Source: Zanthoxylum bungeanum
Lineage: Eukaryota; Streptophyta; Magnoliopsida; Sapindales; Rutaceae
Assembly (NCBI GenBank): GCA_019454045.1
Contig: SKCR01025351.1
Coordinates: 1-64,000 of the forward strand
DNA: 64,000 nt
Reading direction: 5' to 3'
Shown piece after piece: positions 9,041 through 18,039 of this stretch. Position 1 is the stretch's first letter, and the number at the start of each line of letters is the position of its first letter. The notes beneath the pieces were generated by a model. The model did not search any database. It was not told the DNA's origin and saw only the letters and a list, made by a program, of their open reading frames with translations. The position numbers and the translations under genes are program-made.

Positions 9041-10421
9041 TGACCGGCGTAAACACACACGTATAATGCAAGCGCAAGTATCGTTCAAGTAGTATAAAAA
9101 TATCGATCCCACGAGGACTTAATCATACTGTTGTTATTAATTATTGAATCTATTTATTTACAATATCTAATTGAGGGTGAAGAGAATGATTGTTTGATTG
9201 ATTTGGTTGATTGTAGTTTTGCAAAATAAATAAATAAATAAAAAGACAAAAGAAAATACTAAGGAAAATAACAAAAGACACAAAGATTTAGGGTTGTGAA
9301 TCATTCTAATATCTTTTAAAAGATGAAGTGATTATTTTATGTTTGTGTAATAAATCAGTTTACTAACCTGGAACACTAAATTATGCAAAAGCCTCTGTCG
9401 ATGGTCAGACGCAAATACCCAGTTTAACCCAATTGAACCATATGTCTATGTCAACCAAATTATCTGGATTCATTAAGTTTAAGTTCCAATTATGGCTATC
9501 CCCGCCCGACAGGTATATTCCTATCCTGTAAGGAAATCTATTAAAGGGTTATCTATCCTCAAGGAAGATCGTGGGCTATTAAGTCTAAGGCTGAAACCTA
9601 AAATCCCTATGTCTAGTTCATTTTAGATTTACCACATCAATCTTATTGGTGATCAAACAACAAGAAGCATTAAGCTTAAGATTTAATAAGTAAACTTTAA
9701 ATTACCCAAACTATAAAATAACCCCTTATAAACCGGTGATATTAGAATTAATCACAACCCCAGATAACTAACACATAACTAGGGCTAGTAAAAACTTAAA
9801 AGTAAAAGACATAAAATAAAAATGCTGAAAAGTAAAAGACATAAGTAAAAGCTGAAAAGTAAAATAAAATAAAATGCTAAGGTAAAAGGAATTACTTTTA
9901 CTATTTACTATTTTAGATATCTCCCATAAAATAATATATAAACTTGTGATAATATTACCAACGGACCAATCTGACGGTATCCTTTATTAGTCAAATTAAG
10001 TCCAACTAGCCATAAAGGCGGAACCAAAATTAAATTACCAACCGACCAATCTGGCGGTATCCTTTATTAGTCAGGTTTAAACCATATTAAAATGAATTAC
10101 CAACCGACCAATCTGGCGGTATCCAAGTCAATATTTTAAATAGTGAATATATTATTTTTAAGGGAGATTAATCTAGATAGTAACAGTAAAAGAATTACCT
10201 TTCACCCAAGCTGGGGAAGTTACTTTCTCATGGTAAATAGTAAAAACTGTAAAAAGTGAAAAGTAAAAATTAAATTACTATTATTACAAAACGTAATTAA
10301 AATTATTTACAAAACTAAAAATTAAAAACTAAAAACTAAAAGAATCTAGAGAGAGAAACTCTCTCTTTAGAAAGAATATAAGAGAGAGAGTGGTGCACTG
10401 AATTCTGAAATCTCGAGCTGA

Positions 10422-10429
10422 ATTTATAG
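10422..10429 (-). promoter_or_regulatory. TATA box of B 3' LTR
   Basis: The minus strand reads GGCCTATAAATTCAG; it lies about 120 bp downstream of the nearest CACGTG core in element direction, before a CT-rich leader. Confidence 0.6.
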
Positions 10430-10548
10430 GCCTCGGTAGGCTTCCAGAGTCGCGACGCCAGGGCCTTCAGCGTCGCTACGCCAGCTTTTGTCGACGTGGC
10501 AAGCTCTAGTTCGCCGGTTTGAAGATTCTGGATAAGCTGATAAGGTGA

Positions 10549-10923
10549 CACGTGGCGAGGTGGTTGGGCTTCAATTATTCTGACACGTGGCGGCTTCTGA
10601 TTGGTCGCTGAGATTTTTATCCGCCACGTGTCAGATAAGGATTAGATACTCAATTATTGATGATGATGTGGCGACGACGTGGCGACACGTGGGAAAGAGA
10701 CTGTCGGCACCGTTGAATTGCGACACGTGTCACTTCCTGATTGGCTGATGATGATGTGGCATGACACGTGGCAATTTGACTTGTTGACTTGCTGACGTGG
10801 CTGATGACATGGAGACACGTAGGATGACACATGGCACACGTGGCGATGATTACTGTTGGCACCGTAGGATGCTGACACGTGGCACGGTGCATGTTAGCAG
10901 ATCGGCTGTGATGGTGACACGTG
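10549..10923 (-). promoter_or_regulatory. G-box/ABRE array in U3 of B 3' LTR
   Basis: Nine CACGTG cores (10549, 10584, 10625, 10686, 10724, 10765, 10839, 10876, 10918) lie in 375 bp, mostly as GACACGTGGC or GACACGTGTC, with further ACGTGGC cores between them. These are binding sites of plant bZIP (ABF/GBF) and bHLH (PIF/MYC) factors. They lie 120-500 bp upstream of the TATA box on the minus strand, as expected of an enhancer. Element A's LTR has none. Confidence 0.75.
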
Positions 10924-11233
10924 TCACGGCGTATTTTAGCAAAGTCAAGCTTTTCTCAGATTCTGATTTGTGGACCCGGCGCACGTTAGCACTGTTCGGC
11001 GCATTTTAGACGTCGCGACGCGCAAGTCTTCGGCATCGCGACGCGATAAAGACCAAAATATCATGTTGACGCATTTTTGTCCGTTTTTGCCCCAAATTGC
11101 CTCCAATGCTTTCCAAACTTTATTTATCTACAAAATAACCAAAAAATACATCAAAACGTTCACAAAACTCGAGAAATTATACGACATATTAGGTCAAATG
11201 AGTGGGAATAAGTGATATAAATACCACTCATCA

Positions 11234-11245
11234 CACCCCCAAACC
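11234..11245 (-). other. Polypurine tract of element B
   Basis: The minus strand reads AGGTTTGGGGGTG directly before the LTR start at 11233. Confidence 0.8.
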
Positions 11246-11804
11246 TAACATTTTGCTAGTCCTCGAGCAAAACATAGAGTAAAATAACATAAATAAATTA
11301 ACTAAGCCACTTTCGTAGGGATCACGGTTGCATTTAGCATATGCAACAAGCCTTTAAACCCCTAGGTGTCCCTAGTGGACGAGTTGTAGTCTCGTGAGGG
11401 TTTACAGCAATGATACCCACAAACATTTTACAAAAGTAAAAAGGTATTAAAACTAATGCACACAAAAGCAAAAAGACAAGCGAAAAGAGAATAAAGATGT
11501 TAGTGACTAATCAGGTGAAACTTCTACTCCAAGTTACTAGTTGTTTTGTTTCTTTCTAAATTACTGAATAAGTAAATTCTCCGATTATTTTTACCATTCT
11601 TCATATACACAGCCAACAAAATATTAATCAACTCATTTTTGCCCACAACAGTCATAAGTGCAGTTGATAAGAGAGTAATATTTTTGCCCTAAAGTTCTAT
11701 CAGATTTCACACCTTTTTGGTAGCAATGAAATACTTTTCTGATTTTTCTGATTTTTTCTTTGATTTTTTTTTTCTATTTTTTTATTTATATACAATATCT
11801 TTCA

Positions 11805-12032
11805 TCTATGTAACGAGTGTTGGGTCGGTGGCTCCCAAACCAGTTGGCTTTAGGGCACCAGTGTTAAGACACCCCTACGGACTTAATTACTCATATTTCA
11901 GATATATATATTTTTTTTGCAGCATCTTTGATCCATGTAGCGAGCTTTGGGCCAGTGACTCCCAAACCAGTTGGTTTTAGGGCACTAGGTGTTAAAACAC
12001 CATTACAGACTTAATAACTCGGATCTCAGACG
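11805..12032 (-). repeat. Tandem duplication in the 3' UTR of element B
   Basis: The reverse-strand counterpart of the pair at 4093-4330 in element A. Both units keep the CCAAACCAGTTGG and TAGGGCAC phrases. Confidence 0.7.
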
Positions 12033-12559
12033 TTTTTTTTTTTTACTCCACTGCTTTTTGAGATGCTTCCTCCAATTAAACTAGAGCACTGAATATTACA
12101 AACTTTTCAATTTTAACTCATGTCCGTATGTTACTATATATGTTGATAATACCTGTCAACTGAGCATATGAAGATCCATTTTAGTCTGTTTTATGGAGAA
12201 TTTACAAATTAAATAATTCAAAATGAAATAAACAAAAATTAACTTGTTTCGAAAATAGGCTTGAGATACGTCTCAGGAGTGGAAACTCCTTACTCGGCTA
12301 CCTTTTACCAATTTCACCATTTTAGTCAAAACAAAAAAAAAAACAAAAACACAATATTTTTTTGAAAATTTTTCAATTTTTTTTTTGTATTTTTTGAAAA
12401 TTTTTGGCCTAAAATTAAAAATAACACACAAACTAAAAATAAGGTACTGATCAACTAATTCCCTCCCCCAAACTTAAATGAGACATTGTCCCCATTGTCT
12501 TAAACAGTAAAAAGAGAGTTAAGAAGGTCGTACCTGGTTAGCTGAAAATCTACAGGAAA

Positions 12560-13213
12560 TTAAAGGTTAAGATCCAGATTAATCCTACGCCTCTTACCAC
12601 GATCGTCCTCAGACCAAATTATCTTTGAAATGATAGGGTCAACTTGTGGTTCATAGGCTATGAGTTGGTCTATTAGATCCGGAGCAGTTCTGGCAGTAAA
12701 GAGTAGTTCTTTTAAAGGTTTTGACACGAACCCATTTCTCCGAGCATCATCAAGAAACACACAAAGAAAATCATAAAATTCATCAACGTTAAGTAGTCCA
12801 AGCGGTTTCTGGTGTATGTTCAGGTTCGCCCAAGATAGAACTATAAAAATTTCCTCCAATGTACCCAAGCCACCTGGCAAAGCGATAAAAGCATCAGGAC
12901 GGTTAATCATTTCTACCAGTCGTTCAGACATACCTGGCACGATCAGTTCCTCTCCGTTTGATGATCCAATAAGATTTGCCTCTGCCAAGGGTTTTGGGAT
13001 GATTCCCAAAACATGACTGCCTCCCTCCTGTACAGCCTTTGAAACGATCCCCATAAATCTGAGATTGCCTCCACCATATATTAAGTGCATATTCCTTGCA
13101 GCTAAGACTCGACCCAATTCATGTGCTGCTTCTATGTATTGTGGATTAGTACCAACACTAGTACCGCAAAACACACAGATGTTTTCAACTCGTCTTCTTG
13201 AAGTGGCTTCCAT
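12560..13213 (-). CDS. LOG-like: LOG-family cytokinin-activating enzyme carried by a retrotransposon
   Basis: 217 aa, a normal LOG length. LOG enzymes (cytokinin riboside 5'-monophosphate phosphoribohydrolase) release active free-base cytokinin from its nucleotide. Visible motifs: ICVFCGTS (12-19), IYGGGN (45-50), GMSERLVEM (94-102) with the family's catalytic Arg at 98, and PGGLGTLEE (113-121) with the catalytic Glu. The later blocks [18 protein letters not shown] and [12 protein letters not shown] match the family as well. I start at ATG 13213 because the start in copy A aligns there; the frame is open upstream but has no earlier ATG. The tail after residue 188 is unusual: KRRR at 207-210, then LDLNL as the last five residues. 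The gene has no intron, whereas host plant LOG genes have several, which points to capture from mRNA. A splice acceptor (CACCCTTTTTCAG) lies about 70 bases upstream, as in A, so expression from a spliced LTR transcript is likely. Confidence 0.92.
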   Translation of the reverse strand: MEATSRRRVENICVFCGTSVGTNPQYIEAAHELGRVLAARNMHLIYGGGNLRFMGIVSKAVQEGGSHVLGIIPKPLAEANLIGSSNGEELIVPGMSERLVEMINRPDAFIALPGGLGTLEEIFIVLSWANLNIHQKPLGLLNVDEFYDFLCVFLDDARRNGFVSKPLKELLFTARTAPDLIDQLIAYEPQVDPIISKIIWSEDDRGKRRRINLDLNL

Positions 13214-13985
13214 TTTTTTATGTATTTCTTTCTCAACTCTGGATGCCTTCAAAAGTGCAATGACGGGCTGAATTTATAGTACCTGAAAAAGGGTGAGTAA
13301 TAATAGCACTAATATCTTCCAAAGGACGATTGTTAGCTAAACAACAAAAGAAATCGTGAAAGGTCAAAAAGTCTGGATCCTGTCTACGAAAATAAAGATA
13401 ATTACAACTGAAAAGCGAATCAAAGCAATAATTAAGGCAACGGAATTGTGTACGCAATACGCCACTTGCTTAGTATAAATTCATCAGGATGCGTTTCAAG
13501 ATTTCATTCTTTACTCAGCCACGCTAATGAATTGTTTCTCATCTTTGATTGCCAAACACAATTCCTTCTGTCTTAAAATGATTCGTTTGTGCCTTTCCTA
13601 CAAAAATTAACACACAAAATTAAAAAGTTCACACAAAATATGAAAACAAATATTACAAATTGCATGGGTTGCCTCCCTGCTAGCGCTAAATTTTTCGTCT
13701 TCAGCCAGACGTGACTGAAATTCATCTGTTAAGGAGGTTTCAATGTCGTTTTGGATGTCCGATTAAAGAAAATCCCGTGAGCATTGCTTTTGAGGGTCTC
13801 TTCCAATGGTAAAGTGGCAAAAAGAGTTTTGTCTCATTCAGTGCTCGTGCCACCTTTTTGCTCCTTGTTGTTCCAGTGATTCCTGCAAAGAAAGAAAGAA
13901 AATCAGGAGGTCTTATATGGTGCTTGACTTGGAATGGGAGTTCCATTCTGTCAAGCTTCTGGGCGATATCTTTGATTTGTACTCC
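13214..13985 (-). other. Junction and spacer between gag-like ORF and LOG in element B
   Basis: It contains the GAGGCAACCCATG junction also found in A (here about 13675-13690, reverse) and two acceptor-like ends (TTTTTGTAG and TTTTCGTAG in element direction). No continuous ORF is seen. A stretch at 13440-13510 resembles the 3' end of the Cys-rich ORF of A, so B may have lost most of that ORF. The 68-codon frame at 13740-13946 is unsupported. Confidence 0.5.
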
Positions 13986-14980
13986 CTAAAACAGCGATGT
14001 TTCTCCTGAATGCTCTGGATTTTTATTAAGGTCAGACATTTGCTCATCCATTTGCTCTGCTTCTTGTTCCACCTTTTCTTCACAGATGTATTGTAAAATT
14101 TTTGTATTCAGCTCTTCATCTGTCATCTGTGAAATACATGCTTCAAAATTGTCAACCTGAGGATGCAAAAATGTTTCTGACATTAGGTTTTCATCCTCTG
14201 ATATGACTGAAATGGATGGTTCAGATAGACCTTCTTCAAACATCATGGTAAAGCATGCTCCAAGATCTTCATTTTGAGGATTGAAAGTTTGATCCTCCGT
14301 TGTTAGTGCAGTTGGTACAAATAGATCAGCTTCATCCTCGTCAGAATCTGAATAATAAAAGTCAAATTGAGACTTTGTCGGTTCGGGCTCCTGAACTGAT
14401 ACCTCTGGTTGTTGATACTGCTCAGCTTCCTCCTCTGTTAAGGTGTCATTGTGAAATGATTGGTACTCGAAGGCTTCATCAGTGTCATCTAAAAATGCTT
14501 CTTGAGGTATGATGTTCTGGTTTTCTGTTAATTGTCTCATTTGATCTGTCATCCCTGAAGGATTTCTGATTGTCTCTGAATTTGTGCATCTAATTGAGCT
14601 TCCCGTTCTACGAGCCAATCTTTGAGCATGTGAATCTTTGATGGTTCTGATTGTTGATGGAAATCATAGGTAGATGGTGGATAAGATGAAAAATGTGGTT
14701 CTGTGAAATGTGATGGCTCGTCATACCATGAAGGATCTTGATAGCTCTGCCACCCTGAACGGTATATACATTGATCGCTCGGGTGGTTACCATCACATAT
14801 CATACATCTCCCCATCTCGTTCTGTTGAGCAAATGGAGTATTGTTTGGTTCTGGCATCCAGTGATAATTGTTGGGCTGGACAACAGGCCTCAGAAAACCG
14901 GACTGTTGCTCCCAGATGTGGGGTGTATCTTCTTGTAAGGTTCGTAATCTTTCAATCTCCCAGTAGTGTTCCATTTTCAA
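13986..14980 (-). pseudogene. Gag-like protein of element B, one frameshift
   Basis: The ATG at 14980 follows a strong acceptor (TTTCTTTCTTTTTCAG). The first frame (143 aa) has a zinc knuckle CMICDGNHPSDQC (C-x2-C-x3-H-x4-C, about residues 58-70), then Tyr/Pro/Ser-rich sequence and a coiled-coil-like QLDAQIQRQSEIL. A shift near 14550 moves into a second frame that begins MTDQMRQLTENQN and continues with an acidic region, with SDSDEDEADLF among others, to a stop at 13986. Athila Gag has a knuckle of this kind followed by a variable, charged tail, but the capsid domain before it is missing. With one base restored by evolution or slippage it would be about 330 aa. It may bind the element's RNA for packaging by a partner, or be decayed. 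Confidence 0.6.
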
Positions 14981-15081
14981 TCACCTGAAAAAGAAAGAAA
15001 TAAAAATTGTAGATAAAAATAAAGAAAATTAGATACAAGTAAATTAGATAGCTTCAAAATTAATAACTCAAGAAAAATAAG

Positions 15082-15099
15082 TCCCCGGCAACGGCGCCA
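15082..15099 (-). other. Primer-binding site, tRNA-Asp type
   Basis: The minus strand reads TGGCGCCGTTGCCGGGGA, complementary to the 3' end of plant tRNA-Asp(GTC) with its CCA. Six bases separate it from the LTR end at 15106. This primer is usual for Athila-type elements. Confidence 0.85.
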
Positions 15100-15955
15100 A
15101 AAACTTGACCGGCGTAAACACACACGTATAACGCAAGCGCATATATCGTTCAAGTAGTATAAAAATATCGATCCCACGAGGACTTAATTCCTACTGTTGT
15201 TATTAATTATTGAATCTATTTATTTACAAATATCTAATTGAGGGTGAAGAGAATGATTGTTTGATTGATTTGGTTGATTGTAGTTTTGCAAAATAAATAA
15301 ATAAATAAAAAGACAAAAGAAAATACTAAGGAAAATAACAAAAGACACAAAGATTTAGGGTTGTGAATCCTTCTAAATTTAAACTTGTAAAGATTTAAGG
15401 TAAAAGGAATTACTTTTACTATTTACTATTTTAGATATCTCCCATAAAATAATATATAAACTTGTGATAATATTACCAACGGACCAATCTGACGGTATCC
15501 TTTATTAGTCAAATTAAGTCCAACTAGCCATAAAGGCGGAACCAAAATTAAATTACCAACCGACCAATCTGGCGGTATCCTTTATTAGTCAGGTTTAAAC
15601 CATATTAAAATGAATTACCAACCGACCAATCTGGCGGTATCCTTTTTAAGTCAATATTTTAAATAGTGAATATATTATTTTTAAGGGAGATTAATCTAGA
15701 TAGTAACAGTAAAAGAATTACCTTTCACCCAAGCTGGGGAAGTTACTTTCTCATGGTAAATAGTAAAAACTGTAAAAAGTGAAAGTAAAAATTAAATTAC
15801 TATTATTACAAAACGTAATTAAAATTATTTAAAAAACTAAAAATTAAAAACTAAAAAAAAAACTAAAAACTAAAAGAATCTAGAGAGAGAAACTCTCTCT
15901 TTAGAAAGAATATAAGAGAGAGAGTGGTGCACTGAATTCTGAAATCTCGAGCTAA

Positions 15956-15963
15956 ATTTATAG
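15956..15963 (-). promoter_or_regulatory. TATA box of B 5' LTR
   Basis: Minus-strand CTATAAAT, the same position relative to the G-boxes as in the 3' LTR. This is the promoter expected to transcribe the gag-like ORF and LOG. Confidence 0.6.
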
Positions 15964-16082
15964 GCCTCGGTAGGCTTACAGAGTCGCGACGCCAGGGCCT
16001 TCAGCGTCGCTACGCCAGCTTTTGTCGACGTGACAAGCTCTGGTTCGCCGGTTTGAAGATTCTGGATAAGCTGATAAGGTGA

Positions 16083-16469
16083 CACGTGGCGAGGTGGTTG
16101 GGCTTCAATTATTATGACACGTGGCGGCTTCTGATTGGTCGTTGAGATTCTTATCCGCCACGTGTCAGATAAGGATTAGATACTCAATTATTGATGCTGA
16201 CGTGGCGGTGACATGGCGATGATGTGGCGACACGTGGGAAAGAGACTGTCGGCACCGTAGAATTGCGACACGTGTCACTTCCTGATTGGCTGATGGTGAT
16301 GTGGCACGACACGTGGCAATTTTGACTTGTTGACTTGCTGACGTGGCTGATGACATGGAGACACGTAGGATGACACGTGGCACACGTGGCGATGATGACT
16401 GTTGGCACCGTAGGATGCTGACACGTGGCACGACGCATGTTAGTAGATCGGATGTGATGGTGACACGTG
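16083..16469 (-). promoter_or_regulatory. G-box/ABRE array in U3 of B 5' LTR
   Basis: Ten CACGTG cores (16083, 16118, 16159, 16231, 16269, 16310, 16374, 16383, 16422, 16464) in 387 bp. The tenth relative to the 3' LTR is at 16374, where the 3' LTR has CACATG. The array is upstream of the TATA box in element direction. Confidence 0.75.
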
Positions 16470-16779
16470 TCACGGCGCATTTTAGCAAAGTCAAACTTTT
16501 CTCAGATTCTGATTTATGGACCCGGTGCACGTTAGCACTGTTCGGCGCATTTTAGACGTCGCGACGCGCAATTCTTCAGCGTCGCGACGCGATAAAGACC
16601 AAAATATCCATGTTGACGCATTTTTGTCCGTTTTTGCCCCAAATTGCCTCCAATGCTTTCCAAACTTTATTTATCTGCAAAATAACACAAAATACATCAA
16701 AACGTTCACAAAACTCGAGAAATTATACGAAATATTAGGTCAAATGAGTGGAAATAAGTGATATAAATACCACTCATCA

Positions 16780-16784
16780 CTTGT
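16780..16784. other. Target site duplication of element B, right
   Basis: CTTGT, identical to 9036-9040. Confidence 0.9.
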
Positions 16785-18039
16785 CGTAAGGTGTGTGTAT
16801 GTGTTGATACAAAATCCTTAGGGTAGCCTCTAACATTTAAAGTTAGATATGAAATGGAATGAAGTTGTTTCTGCCTCGCGTCGGGACACCGGGTTTGGCG
16901 CGTAACGACTCTCACGAAAACATACCCAGGCAGAGAGCATGCTCTATTTCGTGTCGCGACGCTCACCTGATCAGATCCGAGGCAGAGCCTCTGTTTTCTA
17001 CGCGTCGTGAAGCTAAGCCAATTTCAGGGCCTAACATTAACTTTCTCCAAAACAAACCAACCTATTCATCTTTATACAAAATATATCAACCACCATCATT
17101 CTAATTATCATAATTTAACCTTTTATTATCATCACAATATCCAATTTCCATGGACTTCAATTTAGTTCTATATTTAGGATTCCTTACAACATCAACTCTT
17201 AATATAAAAACTACCCAAATGACATCAACTTCAAACTAATATCATACAACAATCATCAAATCCTCAAAACTTAATATACAAATATTTGGGTCAAGCCTTA
17301 CTCACCTTGAATCTTGTTCTTTCTTCTTCTTTAAAGTTCATAAGTCTTCATTTCTTCTTTCTAAACTTGAGTTTGTGTTGCAATCCCTCAATTCTTCTTC
17401 CAAGTTTCTTGTAAGATTACAATTTTCTCATTCTCTCATTTTTCCTTTCTTCTTTCCTTCCCTCTTCTCTCCCTCACGTTTCTTCCCATTTTCTTTATTT
17501 TTTTGGATGAATGAATAGTATCCCTTATTTATACTAGGGGCCAATGATTTTTATTCCCCTTATTGACTTGTTTGGTTTTTTCTAGAGTAGTCTAGGGGGT
17601 TTGAGAGATATTTTAGGGTTATTGGGCCATTTTTAATTATTGGACCCAAGTGAGAAGGATTATGGGCTTATGAATCAAATGGTAATTCTCTTTTTACTCT
17701 TTATTCACGTCACAGTGCAAATGACCTGGGGAAATGACAAAATTCGACTCAGTTCTGCTCAAAATTTGGAAAAATGTTCAACAGAAAAATTGTAGATCTT
17801 CGTCTTATATTTCCAATAATATAAAATTCATAAAACTCAGAGATCATATGAAAAATTTATGTTGAGAATACTAAGGGCTGTCTAGGTTGCATCTTAAGCT
17901 AAATTACGTATCAGAACTGTGAGAAAATTATCGAGTACTCGAAAGGTAGTTTCGTGAGTACGTACATACTTGAACATTATTTATATCATTTATCATACCT
18001 TTCATAACATAATAGTCATCGAGATCACCGGATGTTACA
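16785..18039 (-). repeat. 3' LTR of element C, second segment
   Basis: The rest of the LTR after element B, ending GGATGTTACA at 18039. It is collinear with 24945-26193. A CT-rich zone at 17300-17500 probably belongs to the U3/R part in minus direction. The + strand ORF at 16859-17104 is not supported. Confidence 0.8.

Larger units (their letters stand above)
9041..11233 (-). repeat. 3' LTR of element B
   Basis: In element direction it runs from TGATGAGTGG (11233) to GCCGGTCA (9041). It is 2193 bp; the 5' LTR is 1674 bp because about 520 bp of U5 (matching 9310-9880) are missing there. It contains the G-box array, a TATA box, the triple repeat and several GTCGCGACGC palindromes (near 10450 and 11015-11045). 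Confidence 0.9.
9041..16779 (-). mobile_element. Element B: pol-less Athila-type element carrying an intact LOG gene
   Basis: A complete 7739-bp insertion on the minus strand with a perfect 5-bp duplication (CTTGT). In element order: 5' LTR (15106-16779), Asp-tRNA PBS (15082-15099), gag-like ORF (13986-14980), pol/cargo junction (about 13675), LOG gene (12560-13213), extra PPT (about 12460), duplicated 3' UTR block, PPT (11234-11245) and 3' LTR (9041-11233). No protease, reverse transcriptase, RNase H or integrase is present, so it must be moved in trans. The two LTRs match closely apart from one roughly 520-bp deletion in the 5' LTR, which suggests a fairly recent insertion. Confidence 0.9.
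15106..16779 (-). repeat. 5' LTR of element B
   Basis: It runs TGATGAGTGG (16779) to GCCGGTCA (15106). Compared with the 3' LTR it lacks about 520 bp of U5 around 15375-15395. The promoter, G-boxes, triple repeat and GTCGCGACGC palindromes are kept, so this LTR could still drive the LOG transcript. Confidence 0.9.

Noticed and set aside
13214..13252. Longer LOG form beginning at 13252
   Set aside because: That start is a TTG, and copy A has no equivalent; the ATG at 13213 matches A.
12816..13271. + strand ORFs opposite the LOG gene
   Set aside because: Shadow frames of the LOG coding strand.
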